DNA of 64,000 nucleotides from assembly GCA_017591395.1 (NCBI GenBank), contig WEDG01001270.1, positions 244,259 through 308,258 of the forward strand, read 5' to 3'. Source of the stretch: Schistocephalus solidus (taxonomy: Eukaryota; Platyhelminthes; Cestoda; Diphyllobothriidea; Diphyllobothriidae). The first letter of the stretch is position 1, and the number at the start of each line of letters is the position of its first letter. The notes beneath the pieces are model-generated. The model had not been told where the DNA came from. It worked only from the letters and a program-made list of their open reading frames with translations, and made no database searches. The position numbers were made by a program, and so were the translations under genes. Positions 11,158 to 22,674 of the stretch are shown here, in pieces.

Positions 11158-11900
11158 TGCAATGTTTTTGAGATGAAGCTCTTTTGACTTCTATGTTTTA
11201 ACATTTTTCGTTTTGACTGCAACTCTTTTCACCTAAATCGGGCTATCCTGTGTCTGCTTTATGAGCAACTGAAAGGTACGTATCATTCTCGGCTCCTTCT
11301 GCATGTGCCCCTTCTGCTGCATACTGATCCGAGTTTGAGACTATCACGGTTTACTCAAAGCCGTGGCTTGGAAGGCTGCGTGGTATGAACTAGGTGCAAC
11401 CATACTTAAGCAATCCTTCGTAATCGAAAGCGCATTTTAGAATTTGAGCTAACATTTTTCAAAATCGGTCATTCGTACTTTTTTGGAGAAATTTGTAATA
11501 TGACTTGCCAGTAACAGTTCATTATCTGAAAAATTTATAATGCTCTTGAAGGCTGTGAAGGAACACTGTAAATTTTTAGGAACCAGGGACGAACATGGAG
11601 ACAAGTAAGTGTCTCCGAAAACTTCCTTGAACGAGACAACAGACCTCAGATAAAAACGAACTATTACGCCCAACTGCGCAGCCTAAACTTCATCCCTAAA
11701 TAAAGACCTGTTTAAATTACTTCAGTGGATCATTTTTACAGCGTTTAAAGTCAAATCGCACGTCAGAATGACGACCGCTCCATCAGCCCCCCAAAAAATA
11801 TATTTCCTTTGCTAACTGCGAGCGTAAATTTATCCCATGTTCACAGCTACTCACTTCAATGTAGACGTTGAAACCGTACGTACAGCATCAGTTGCTGCGT

Positions 11901-12480
11901 TACATATATGGATATAGGAAAAGGTGCGGACACCAGTTTTTGAAATGGAAGGAAACCACAAAACGATCCCCCAGACGTTGTCTTGAACTTGCCTTCCATA
12001 TATATGTCTTATATTTATTACACTGCACTTTAGACCGTAAATGAATTAAGCGCAGTTTGTCTATCACAAAGTTTTTTGAATCTTTTTTAAAAAATTACAG
12101 ACATGGGGGAGTAAATCAGAGCACAGATCCATCACCGAGTTTTACATGCTCACCAGTCTCCATCCTAGACAATCCTGAGGATTCGTTAGGTTCTCTAAGA
12201 GCGATACTATATATTTCCCCTAGGCTAAAATTAACGAACTCTCACCATTTTTGGGATACCAGTGACGCTTCGTTTGAAGGAAAGCCTGCTGCGAATGTCT
12301 CCGAACTCGGGACCTGTGTCCAAACAATTTGCGCCCACAGACCACGACAGACAAAGTCAACCAACTGAGTAACTACCACAAACTATACGGGGACAGAAAA
12401 CGGTCGCAAGAAAGGATGCGTATATATCAAAATTAACAAAACTCAAAAAAGCTTGTGAATTTAAATTTGCTCATTTATCA
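11901..12480. other. Unassigned spacer inside the inverted repeat
   Basis: No gene or known repeat seen. The ORF 12057-12368 has no recognisable domain. Confidence 0.3.
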
Positions 12481-13157
12481 GAAAAAAACCCAAATAAGGT
12501 GGAAAATGTTGCAGTTAAAAGAAAAATGTTAAAACATAGAAGTCAAACGAGTTTTGTCTCAAGAAAATTGCAATATATGTGACGATTACGCAATTACTAC
12601 CAACGCAAGAACCAGTGACGAAGATTCTGAGAAAGTCAGGGCAAATGTCTATGCCAATAGAACTTAGCGACGCCACTAGCATATTGCTCGTCGTTTTCGG
12701 AGACACTTACTTGTCTCCATGTTCGTCCCTGGTTCCTAAAAATTTACAGTGTTCCTTCACAGCCTTCAAGAGCATTATAAATTTTTCAGATAATGAACTG
12801 TTACTGGCAAGTCATATTACAAATTTCTCCAAAAAAGTACGAATGACCGATTTTGAAAAATGTTAGCTCAAATTCTAAAATGCGCTTTCGATTATGAAGG
12901 ATTGCTTAAGTATGGTTGCACCTAGTTCATACCACGCAGCCTTCCAAGCCACGGCTTTGAGTAAACCGTGATAGTCTCAAACTCGGATCAGTATGCAGCA
13001 GAAGGGGCACATGCAGAAGGAGCCGAGAATGATACGTACCTTTCAGTTGCTCATAAATCAGACACAGGATAGCCCGATTTAGGTGAAAAGAGTTGCAGTC
13101 AAAACGAAAAATGTTAAAACATAGAAGTCAAAAGAGCTTCATCTCAAAAACATTGCA

Positions 13158-13442
13158 ATGTATGTGAAGATTACGCAATTAATACTGACACAAGAACCAG
13201 TGATGAAGATTCTGAGAACGTCAGGTCAAATGTCTATGCCACAAGAACTTAGCGACGCCATTAGCATACTGCTCGTCGTAGTTAGAAGCATCACAGAAAT
13301 TCATTCAGCTGCAACACCGAGTGCAAATGAGAGGGAACCCTTTGTGCCTAGTGGTGATAGAAATAGGTCTTCTGGTGTAGAATCATTATTGAATTCTTCA
13401 AATATCCCAAATGCGTTAAAGAGCACTTCTTTTGAATGCTAA
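13158..13442 (+). CDS. Conserved 94-codon ORF (right arm), function unknown
   Basis: Mirror of the ORF at 10873-11157: same start and length, changed near the end (SANEREP for RENEREP, ALKSTSFEC for AFKEHFFEC). A 16-bp gap separates it from the 60-codon ORF. Could be a small gene, an exon or a relic of a mobile element. Confidence 0.3.
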   Translation: MYVKITQLILTQEPVMKILRTSGQMSMPQELSDAISILLVVVRSITEIHSAATPSANEREPFVPSGDRNRSSGVESLLNSSNIPNALKSTSFEC

Positions 13443-13453
13443 GGCAGATGTGA

Positions 13454-13636
13454 GTTGCCAGTGCTTATAGGATAACGCCTACCCAGGATTTTGAGGTTAC
13501 TTTCAACTTGAATCTTACGGCAATCGACAAAATTTCTGGACGTATGTCAAGGGAAATTCTCGCCCACCAGCACAAGGTCATCATTCAGGATGTGGCTGCG
13601 TCCAATGCTCCTACTCCGCAAGAAGGCCTTGCTTAG
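13454..13636 (+). CDS. Conserved 60-codon ORF (right arm), function unknown
   Basis: Mirror of the minus-strand ORF at 10679-10861, ending PTPQEGLA and TAG. No ATG at the beginning, so if coding it is probably a terminal exon. Confidence 0.3.
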   Translation, partial: VASAYRITPTQDFEVTFNLNLTAIDKISGRMSREILAHQHKVIIQDVAASNAPTPQEGLA

Positions 13637-13789
13637 TTTTTCTGTCTTATATAACCTACTTACCGAATGCTTTACTCGAATGAGATGGAAGCCGTTCGTG
13701 CAGCTTACAGCCTCGATGAGGATGGTAAGGAACAAGCCGAAAGCCGGCAACCGCCCCCTAATCAGCTTGCGTTGTTTAGGATAGAGGAA

Positions 13790-15190
13790 GCGATTTTACT
13801 CCTGTCCAGATAAAAGAACCTCCCTAGTCTCCGAATGATTTTTTGCTAAACGGACCACACTCCGGCCGACCATCTGAAATGTTGCGACAAGCTGCAGCTA
13901 CATGATGACCGGTTCTGGACGTGTGCCCGGTGTCTGACCTGCCTAGACAGCCAGCCCACGTTTACCACTCACGAGCTGGACCCTAGAAGCATATGTATGC
14001 CTTTTCCTTGATTGACCCCGGCAAAAAGCGCACAAGACAACGTCCTAAATGCCAAATACAGTAGGAGCTTTTGCTGCTCTGACCGGCGATCTGGGTGTAA
14101 ACACTTTTACAGGCCAGTAGACAACCTTCTTGGCCACGAATTGTAGCAAGTAATGATAAACGCATTAGATTGGTTATGTTTAAGTATAGCAGAATGGGAT
14201 AAATGAAGGCTGCCGCCGAACCGGCCTCGCTGGTGATGGCTTCTAAAGGCTGTGGCGTAACTGACCAAGGGATGTATAAATCGGGTGACACATCAATCTG
14301 TTTGTATGCTCTACCTGTCACAAAACACCCCCTTCCACTCTGTTGCACTGACTTCTCAAGGACAGGACAGCCACGAATCGCATTTCCTAAGAGTACCCTT
14401 CACCATGCTTTTAAACGCGAGGGAGGCCTAACGCCTGCCGGTCTTCGACAAAGAAGCATGACAGCCCGACTGTTGAGTCCGATGATATCCACCGGGTGCG
14501 TTCACTAATCGGATAGAGGGGTATGCTCTTCCATTGCGCCTTGGGGTTCAACTCAGAGTTTGCTGTGGAAAAGCGAGTAGCACTAATAAAAGAAGGAATA
14601 TTAACAACTACAAATTAACCTGCAAAAATTACCCCTGTTTTACAAGTCTTCGTCAGTCATCCGCAAAAAACTTAATTTATGCAGGACTTGCGATTCCATC
14701 CTGGACCCTTGGCTCATGGGACTTATAAAAAACATAGGCCTTTGCAATTGAGCCATTGGGCCAATGTCCCGTCAAGGTGATTAAGGCTTGCGAACGCCGC
14801 ACTAGACAAAATGTTCAGTCTTATAGTGCGAAAACGTTTAATCGATTTTTCGATTACTGTAGAACTGGAAATATAATTTACGGAAACCAAGAATAGAAAC
14901 TATCGTTTATTTTACTCATTTGGCCGAAACTTATATCCTCTTCAAATCTCATTTTCGAAGATTAGTTAACCTTCAATGTGAAAAATTATTATTCTTTGAT
15001 GTTGAAGGCCATGAAATTTTCGTTAAACTAGCATCGTATCCGTTAATTTTTAACTGCACCTTACGAAGTTAAAGGCAGCGTGGCCACCATGAACTGGAAT
15101 TTACACCCTGTTCCCTACAGCAGGTTGAGCGTGAATTTCGTTGGGGTTAGTTTATTATAATATTAGGCTTGCGTAGCATATATTGCACCG
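13790..15190. other. Unassigned sequence
   Basis: I see no recognisable gene. The longest ORFs (13983-14348 minus, 14203-14508 plus) overlap on opposite strands and carry no domain. Confidence 0.3.
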
Positions 15191-15196
15191 AGCAAT

Positions 15197-15352
15197 GCCG
15201 ACAAAGACAAGTGAGATAGGAAGGGACATTTTTGGCTCATTAGCCGTCATCAGCCAGTCATACCTAACCCCGGATTTTGCTCCGCACAAGACTCAAACCC
15301 ACGATCTGTTGATCAGAATTCCAACGTTCTAACCGTTGAGCCACGGCCTTGT
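15197..15352 (-). repeat. SINE, tRNA-derived head (minus strand)
   Basis: The reverse complement shows 'ccgtggctcaacggtt' (A box), a decayed B box 'gtgggtttgagtc', and the body 'ggctgatgacggctaat' and 'cttgtctttgtcgg' shared with 6491-6648. Confidence 0.6.
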
Positions 15353-15519
15353 TGCCTTGCCGGTTTAAATTTGAAATATTTACATTCGTTACCGAACGCT
15401 CATCCATCGCTAACTGAAATCACGCGTCCCGTTCTGCCTTGGGGATCACTCTCGAGCCCCGTCAGCAGCCGCACAGCGGTTAGTGTTATAAGAGGCAGAT
15501 GAACGCTGCCGGCAAATAC

Positions 15520-15672
15520 AAGAGAGACTGGAATGGCAATTTCTGGCTCAATAGCGGTCAGCAGCCAGTCCTATTCAACTCCAGGTCGTGCCGCACCCGA
15601 GGCTCGAACCTGCGACCTGTTGATCTAACGATTGATGCGCACTCTCTACCCATTAACCCACATGGACCCGAG
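15520..15672 (-). repeat. SINE, tRNA-derived head (minus strand)
   Basis: The reverse complement carries 'gcaggttcgagcc' (B box) followed by a diverged body (ggctgctgaccgctattgag). It is the same family as 15197-15352 but older. Confidence 0.5.
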
Positions 15673-16560
15673 GTCAAGACAATCTCAGGAGGGATGGAGG
15701 CGGGATCGAGCACTGTGGCGGACTGCACTAAACAGCTCGTCCACGCTCGCTGGTACAGGTTTTCAGAGTCATAACCTACCAAACTGTTCTATGGACAGAT
15801 TTATTATACACGCACATCCTTTCGGTAAAGGAAATAGACACAAGGATAGGTTATATAACCCGTAGTACGGAAAAGATAACTTGTGGATCGTGTCCGACAG
15901 GAATGGTATTATTAATGGCAACACGAGTAGACTTTACAGCGTGACACTAGGGAAACTATATAAACAAACTTTTAACAAATAAATAAAATATGCATCGTGA
16001 TGTTTCTTATGTTTATCAAATAAGCAGAAGTTAAGTATGTTCAATAAAAATACAACGTTATCTTCGCCTCGTTCAATTGACAGCAACTCAGAATTTGAAG
16101 TTGCCCAATTTTTCAGTTTACAATCCTTAGTCCCGCGGGATGTCCTATTGTGGTCGGATATGCGGCAAGATAACACTAGCTGGCATATTATTACCGAATA
16201 AACCAATATTCGTAGAAATTCAATTCACATTCATCAGCAAGTTCTGAGAGTAACAAGAGCTTGGTCAAGACCTCTTCAGACCCATACAACTGAGACCTTG
16301 GTACTTCCAGCAACTTCTTAGGAGGCGAAATCGGTATCAAACTACGTTCCGAGTTCTAAATTCAGTCAAATGTTAGTTTGCACAACGTGTGAATCTTAGT
16401 GCTAAGCTCCCTTGGCGGTTTCGGTCACACAACGGTAGTCGAGAGACTGACGAACACAGCGACCGAATTTAGAAGTCGTATGCTCCAAAGGCAAGGAAAA
16501 TTGAGAGAATGTACTTGTGAAGCCTGACTGATTAGGTGTGTCTTGACACTTAAGAACGAA
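15673..16560. other. Unassigned AT-rich sequence
   Basis: No gene or repeat recognised. From about 16,560 the sequence becomes similar to the upstream flanks of the ferritin-like copies ('ccagacatcctgatc'). Confidence 0.3.
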
Positions 16561-16770
16561 GGCTTTTATGATGGTTCAGGCACCACACGCACACTCACTT
16601 CCAGACATCCTGATCTCTTGGGACCTAAAAACGATGGGTATGGGAATAGAGAAGCCTTGGTGTGAGGTCGATGCATTGAAAGTCCTCCTATTTTCAATCC
16701 AATTAGAATACGAGACAACTGCATTAAGCAGGGTGTCGACGACGCTTGTGACCATTCAAAGACTAACACT

Positions 16771-16933
16771 CACGTGCTCATAGGATATTTAGCATGAAAT
16801 GGCGAAGAGAACAGGGGATCATCGGACTTGAAAGCCATCCTGGGGCTGCTCATTTGGAGAAGGAGTACACTTGCCCTCATTGACTTAGTCTGAATGCTAT
16901 TACATGCTTGACTTTTACTATGCAGCATAAGTA
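16771..16933 (+). promoter_or_regulatory. Decayed promoter of ferritin-like copy 3
   Basis: CACGTG at 16771 is intact. Its partner 41 bp on (16812) reads CAGGGG, and the TATA-like box near 16926 reads ATAAGTAGG instead of ATAAATAGG. Two of the three shared promoter elements are damaged. Confidence 0.55.
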
Positions 16934-16987
16934 GGCGAGTGTGAACTAGCTGTAGCCGTTCTGTTCCTCCTCTCGATCCGCCAAAAA

Positions 16988-17614
16988 GTGCAGCACGAAC
17001 ACACCAACTATCCCACCGAAGTCGAGCACACAGTCAACGAGCTGATTGCTGCCTACACTGACGCCGGAATCGCCTACCTCACAGCTGCCGCTAATGCAGC
17101 CTGCGAGAAGGTCGGTCATCTGCCCAACCTGACGCGTTACCTGCGCGCACGCGCTCACGTCATCTTCTTCCGCCGCGCCACTCTGATGTGCTTCCAAACC
17201 AGGCGTGGAGCCGCCGTGGAGGTGGTTGTGCCGCAGCACGCTACTGGCCACAAGAAACCCGTGGAGTCCGTGAAGGAGTTGATCGAGCAGGTGCTGAAGG
17301 AGTTGGTTGAGGTGGAACGCCGCCTGGAGGAGGGCTGGAAGAAGCTGGCAGAGATGGCGGAGAAGCAGGGTGATCGGGTTACGGACACCTACGCAGATAA
17401 ACACCTGGCCAATAAGACAAACAAGACTGTTCCCCAGGCAACACACATCTACAACACCTTCCATCAGCCTGAGTGTCCCTTCACCTACGATTCGACAGCC
17501 ATGAAGGAGGAGGCTGAGGAACAGGAGGATTTCGCGGAACGTCTCATGAACATGAACTGTGGCGCCAAGAAATCAGAATCATTAAGCTTATCAAGCAAAA
17601 TATGTGGTAACTAG
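16988..17614 (+). pseudogene. Ferritin-like copy 3, start codon lost (ATG to GTG)
   Basis: The reading frame is open through all four helices, but the family ATG is GTG at 16988-16990 and the next in-frame ATG lies in helix B (the LMCFQ segment). A protein started there would lack helix A. Residue changes include AGIAYL and ACEKVG within helix A. The 3' end is altered: after KKSE the frame runs on as SLSLSSKICGN, giving a 208-codon frame, and the usual AATAAA is absent. With the damaged TATA and second E-box this is most likely a recent pseudogene. Initiation at GTG is possible but inefficient in animals. Confidence 0.65.
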
Positions 17615-18150
17615 ACGTTTTAAGGCATATTTTGTTTAATTTTCAAGAATAGCCATGTGGAACAAGCTTCTTGGTTGTAAACACCGCATGTAGTTATGGG
17701 GATCTGATGCTCCCATCCGTCTACTCAGGGGTCACTTGCCTGGGATTCTGTTCGTGAACATTGAGCCAGGATAGAGCCTATAGCGAAAATCGTGAGGACA
17801 TAACTCAGGGAAATCTTACCTGATTCCCTGTGGCAGCGGCGAGTCAGAGGCAAGTAACAGACGTTTCAGTAGCTGAACTCCAGCATGTGCGGAACTTATA
17901 AGCGAGTCACGGCACATTTTAATAGTCTGTGATGCTGGAATCGATGATTTGATCCCAATACAATGAAGATTCCCAGTGAAGACCGGTTAATTCGTTTGAG
18001 TTCGGTTCCCTTGTTTCGAGCGGCTTTCTCTATGCCCAGAGTAACCTCTGAAATTACGTAGTTTACCGTGAAGGATGAGAGAACGCGTAGACAATGTGTC
18101 CTCTGTTTATCCTTACTACACGGCCATTTGCATGGAGTCGTTAAGACTTG
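17615..18150. other. 3' flank of copy 3
   Basis: Similar to 3' flanks of other copies: 'ggcagcggcgagtcagaggcaag' here corresponds to 'agcggcgattcaaaggcaag' near 23,822 and 'agcggtgattcggaggcaag' near 32,421. Marks the extent of the ancestral duplicated unit. Confidence 0.45.
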
Positions 18151-19235
18151 CGCGTGATTTAGTTTAAAGTGATAGTAAACTTGCATGGCATCTACCGCGC
18201 TCTCTCCTACCCCACCTGAGTCCGGTTTCATGACAGAGTCAAGAAGACCGGAGATGGGAGAGGGCACAGGTGGCTGGTTCGGCCGGGGCCCCTAGACCGA
18301 AGCCGCCCCTTGGTGAACCACCACACCTGGCTCGAATCCCACGGAGTGGGAGTGCAATAAAGGCCGCATTAAGAAGGAGCCATTGCAGTTTGACTCGCAG
18401 ACCACCAGTTGGCCATTACAAACAAAACACACATTTGGCTGACCACGCGGTTCGAGTGTTCCCGTCAGTTGGCAACCTTCCAAGCCACGGTTTTTGGCGC
18501 ACCGTGATAGTTTCAAGTCTGGCATGATTTTGTTATAGTGAGGAACATGCCCTGAGTTGTGGACCTCATTCTCTCCCCCCGCCCCACAATCAGACCACCG
18601 TCCGAGCCGGTCAGTTGTCTGATGCGGAAGTGGGTGCAGCTGTTGGTGACCTCGTCTACGTGTACTACGCATGTGATATGCTCTCCCCAAACATAAGCTC
18701 CAGGATTTCACACCAGTGGGGGTTGAAATGCTCATATTTCACATGTGTGAGATAGACAGACGTCCCGTTAAGAAGGAGCCATCGCAGCCTGACTCCCAGA
18801 CCACCAGTCAGCCACTCCACGCAACACACATTGGACTGACTGTGAGGTCTGAGGAAGATTGTCAGTTGGCAACCTCCCACCCTACGGCGCTTATCGCTAC
18901 TGCACTCTCTTTTCCTCCCCCATATGAGCCCGGTGCCATCACAGAGTCAAGAAAACTGGAGGCGGGAGAGGGCACATGTGACTGGCGCGGCCGGAGCCGC
19001 CCTTGGGTGTGCTACCACACCTTGCTCGGATCCCACGGAGTGGGAGTACCATAAAGGCCACATTAAGAAGGAGTCATTGCAGTCTGACTCTCAGTCCACC
19101 GGTTAGCCACCCCACACAAAACACACATTGGGCTGACCACGCGGTCCAAGTTATGCCGTCAGTTGTCAACCTTCCAAACCACGGCTTTTGGCGACCCGTG
19201 ATAGTTTCAAGTGCGTCCGATTGTTTATAGTATAT
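18150..19235 (-). mobile_element. LINE-A 3' untranslated region fragments
   Basis: Reverse complement of the repeated tract seen at 50.7-52.2 kb: the 'cttgcgcgtgatttagtttaaagtgat' end, the 'agaccggagatgggagag' block, 'aaggagccattgcag' and the 'ccaagccacggttttt' half-hairpin, present in about two successive subunits. No coding part is attached. Confidence 0.6.
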
Positions 19236-19264
19236 TCAGAAAGTTCGAGAATATGTGAGGCCTA

Positions 19265-19900
19265 GCTAAAGGCTTACAAAAAACGGCCAATGGTTATTTT
19301 GAACAAAGAGAACTACATCAACAACTTCGAGGCACTTTTGGGTGATAGAACTGTCTATATTCCTTGCGAGGATGACATGACGAAGACGATAGTAAGCAAT
19401 ATCAACAAGGACCTGCAAGGCTTCGGAAGTCAAAAGCAATAACGCAGACTGACTGTCAAAAGATGAAACCAAAGGACCCAGCGCTAGTGAGATTCTATGG
19501 CCTCTCCAAGGTCCACAAACCAGGAACCCTCTTATGACCGATCGTCTTTCTAAGAGGCACCCCAACGTTTGGCCTAGCCAGTTGGCTGGTTCAAAGTCTC
19601 AAGTTTCTAATCCAGAGTTCTATAATAACCGTCCACTCAGCTGAACAATTCATACGAAAGTTGCAGGGTATTCAACTTACGAATGAGGAAGTGACGTCAC
19701 TCTTCACCTTCATCCCACAACATCTCGAAGTTGAAACCATACAAACCTTACGAACAAATCAATGGCGCTGATGAAGGTCATACTTGGCAGAGGTGATTTA
19801 AATATGCAGTGAGCTGTAGAGTCATTCATTCCTTGACGATGGGTTCACGTGAGAGTTCGAAACGTCGGATGACTAAACATCTGGTCCCAGAGAACGCCTT
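19265..19900 (+). mobile_element. Penelope-like element: reverse transcriptase core and 3' tail
   Basis: Plus-strand frames read KPKDPALVRFYGLSKVHKPGT, then RGTPTFGLASWL, then TVHSAEQFIRKLQGI and EEVTSLFTFIPQHLEVET. These match the 'FYGLPKVHKPG' and 'VSFDVTSLFTSIPQ' region of Penelope reverse transcriptases. A deletion has removed the 'MVSFDV' piece and everything after it, so the core runs straight into a tail with 'gttcgaaacgtc'. Confidence 0.75.
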
Positions 19901-19919
19901 AGCGTCCTCGTCAGACGCA

Positions 19920-21760
19920 GGCGGGTAGTAAATGTGACAAAAACACGTTTAATATCGTAAATGCTCGAAAATATTGATAATGGCGTGAAATTTGCGCCAC
20001 TGGGCGGCCACCGGGTGTATCAGCCTGTCCTGGTTGGTCCTCGTTTCTTCCACTTCTCCTTGAGATTTCTGTACGCCACATCAAACTCGATATGCCTGTT
20101 GATGCATGACTCATCTGAATGCAATGCTTCGAGGAACGCTCGACCTTTCTTGAAGGGACAGGCAGCTACAATCCGAGTTTTATCCCAAGCGAAGGTGTGC
20201 CCGTTGTCTAGAGTATGCATAGTTTCTTGGAACAGATGGTCCCATCTCTTTGCTGCCAACTAATGTTCGTGGATGCGTGTAGAGGCAGATTTTCTTGTCT
20301 GACCACAATAAAATGCATCACATACTTCACACGGGATCTTGTAGGTGACTTCTTTCGTGTCTGAAGAGTTGACCAGATCCTTAGGGTGGACAAGCTGGGT
20401 ACGCAATATAGTTGTCGGTTTGTGCGCCACATGAATTTGGTGCTTCCTTAAGTGCGATGAGTTAGGACACATTCTTACTGTGAGGAAGGGTTCGCCATGT
20501 ATTCATTTTGGGCGCCTGATTGGTTCCTTTTCCTTTGACTTGTGCCATCTCAAGCATCGGCGGACAAAATCCTACTGGTACCCGTTCTGCAAGAATAATT
20601 CAAACAAGTAATTCAGTTCAATTCGATAGCCTTCTTCGTTGCAGCAATGTGTTTTTTCTCGATTGAGTAGACTGCAGGCAGCCCTCCGTTTGTGAGCGAT
20701 GGGCTGATTGCTCTCATAAGGTAGAATGACTTCGGCATAAGTTTCCTTTCGGTAAACCAATGTGCTTAGCGTTCAGTCGATCTTTCGCTGTACGAGAACA
20801 TCCAGGAATGGGATTTTATCGTCAACTTCCTTTTCGAGTGTGAATTTAATTCCCGGAATTGTGGAGTTGATGGTGTTTTGGAGCATTTCCAGTCAGTCCT
20901 TTTTAACGTCAACAAATGTGTCGTCCATATAATGCAGCCTTAATTAAGGATCAACTAACGTAAGAGCCACTGCCTCGAGTTTCTGCATTGTGATTTCGGT
21001 GAGAAAACCAGAGATGGGTAACCTCATTGGAGCCCCTTTTCAGTTGCTTATAGCAGTTTCGGTCGAATGAAAAGGTAGTTTCTCAACATAGGTCCATGAG
21101 TTCGAGCACGGCCGCTGCTGGAACATCCATAGCCTGGGACAACAGGAGTTCCTCTGTGTACCCTTTTGCGAGGTCTGCCAGTATGGACATGAAGAGGGAA
21201 GAGATATCGAAGGAGACCATAATTTCATCTGTGGAGCTTGTGGTTCCTTTTTTGTTTCTTTAGAAACTCCGTTGAGTTCTCAATTGAGGTTACGCAATTC
21301 TTCGTATGCGGATGAAGCTTTTGGAATAACCACTTGGAAATGTTGCAATTGGGTGCACCGATTAATGAAACTATCGGTCGCAGGGGAACTTCAGTTTTGT
21401 GAAATTTAGGTACTCAATAAATCTTCGCGATGGTCGGTACAGTTTGCCTCAGGGATTTAACAATATCGCCTGACAGTTGCTTTTTTCCCTGTAAGACGTT
21501 TTAACATATTTTCAATTTATAAATTCTGTGTCTTTTAGTGTCCACAGAGATTGTTTCATAAGTGAATCCATCTTCTAACAATGACAGCATCTTTTCACTA
21601 TAGGCTGTTTTGTTTAAAACCGCAATTGTGCCTACATTGTCCGCCGGGAGATTGATAATATCCTTGTCAGTTTTTAGACCCTTTAACACTTCCCTTTATT
21701 CATGTGATAGGATTTAAAAAATGTTTCCGGTCTTTTAAGGCTTATATGAGGCTATTTCGG
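19920..21760 (-). mobile_element. Penelope-like element, larger degraded copy
   Basis: Read on the minus strand it starts with LKTDKDIINLPADNVGTIAV and NKTAYSEKMLSLLED (21689-21501), the N-terminal reverse transcriptase motif of Penelope elements. Degraded palm and thumb sequence follows (21.4-20.6 kb), then a GIY-YIG domain with VTYKIPCEVCDAFYCGQTRK and STRIHEH (20472-20260), and a tail. Many frame breaks. It lies tail to tail with the plus-strand copy at 19265-19900. Confidence 0.75.
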
Positions 21761-22139
21761 ATAGTAAACTACTCATCTTCTGTGAGGTTCGCAGTCGATA
21801 TGATGGATTCCAAGATTCAAGAAACCCCAAACAGTTTGAGTCAGAAGGATTGTGTTTCAGACCTTTGGAAAGCAAGCTATCTTCCACTGTCGGGAGGATT
21901 CTCGATAACAGATTTACGACCTTCTTTGAACACTTCAGGTTTTTTTCGTTTTTTTTGTGAAATGTTCAACCATTTTCAGTCTAAAACATCCCACTTCTTC
22001 TGTCGTTCAAGTTCATAAACACGTGCAATCGTGTAGTTTAGGGATTCAAATAATTGTGAAGGAAGTTGTTCTCGGCAAATCTCTATGTGTCGCTCCTTAG
22101 AAATGTGGAATAAATAAAACAAATTGATGGATTTTTATA
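21761..22139. other. Probable 5' part of the Penelope copy
   Basis: Directly upstream (minus sense) of the reverse transcriptase start, so probably the diverged N-terminal region. No motif secure enough to name. Confidence 0.3.
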
Positions 22140-22468
22140 CATAGTTATTGGGACACGCCTCATAATTTTAGTCGCGCTTCTCCGGTCCGCAGTCAATTAA
22201 AAAAAAAAACGTATGGACCTCATGTCTGCATATGGTAGGCTGCGATTACGCCTGTGCAAAGTAATGGTGCACTAAGGGAGGGTACTTAAGATCGAAGGTT
22301 CCTATTACGAGTCACTCATCATTTCCTTTCCGACCTCCAGCCATGCGGATCTAATCCTGCCACCGAAACACGAGGGGTCTGGGAAGGACGAAACTGCGCA
22401 AGTCTTCCCCGCTCTGATCCAACTCAAGCGACAACGACTGACCTTGTGATCATTGAAAGACATGTGAT

Positions 22469-22632
22469 TACGTGCTCATACGAAGTTTGACCTGAAATGG
22501 CGAGGAGGACATATGATCATTGGATTCGCAAGCCATCGTAGGCACTGTTTATTTGGACGAACGGTTCACGGGGCATGATCGATTTTATCTTATCTGCAAC
22601 GCATTCGCCATCGCCTTCATGGCGTATAAATA
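22469..22632 (+). promoter_or_regulatory. Promoter of ferritin-like copy 4
   Basis: TACGTG at 22469 and CATATG at 22510 keep the 41-bp spacing, but both hexamers differ from CACGTG. TATAAATAGG at 22625 is perfect and lies 50 bp before the ATG. With a usual 25-30 bp TATA-to-start distance, the 5' leader would be only about 20 nt. Confidence 0.6.
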
Positions 22633-22674
22633 GGCGTGTGAAGAGGCTAAAACCATTGTCAGCCGCCTCCGAAC

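Larger units (their letters stand above)
10100..11900. repeat. Unknown repeat family: direct duplication and left arm of an inverted repeat
   Basis: The block starting at 10169 ('cagttcattatctg') recurs at 11515, a direct period of about 1,346 bp; the second unit is cut near 11,900. Bases 10,568-11,622 are also the mirror image of 12,693-13,747, with positions in the two arms summing to 24,315. No reverse transcriptase, transposase or terminal motif is recognised. Confidence 0.6.
12693..13747. repeat. Right arm of the inverted repeat of unknown family
   Basis: Mirror image of 10,568-11,622 with few differences. Bases 12,480-12,692, just inside the arm, are a more diverged direct copy of about 13,085-13,285, so the structure formed in at least two steps. 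Confidence 0.65.
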
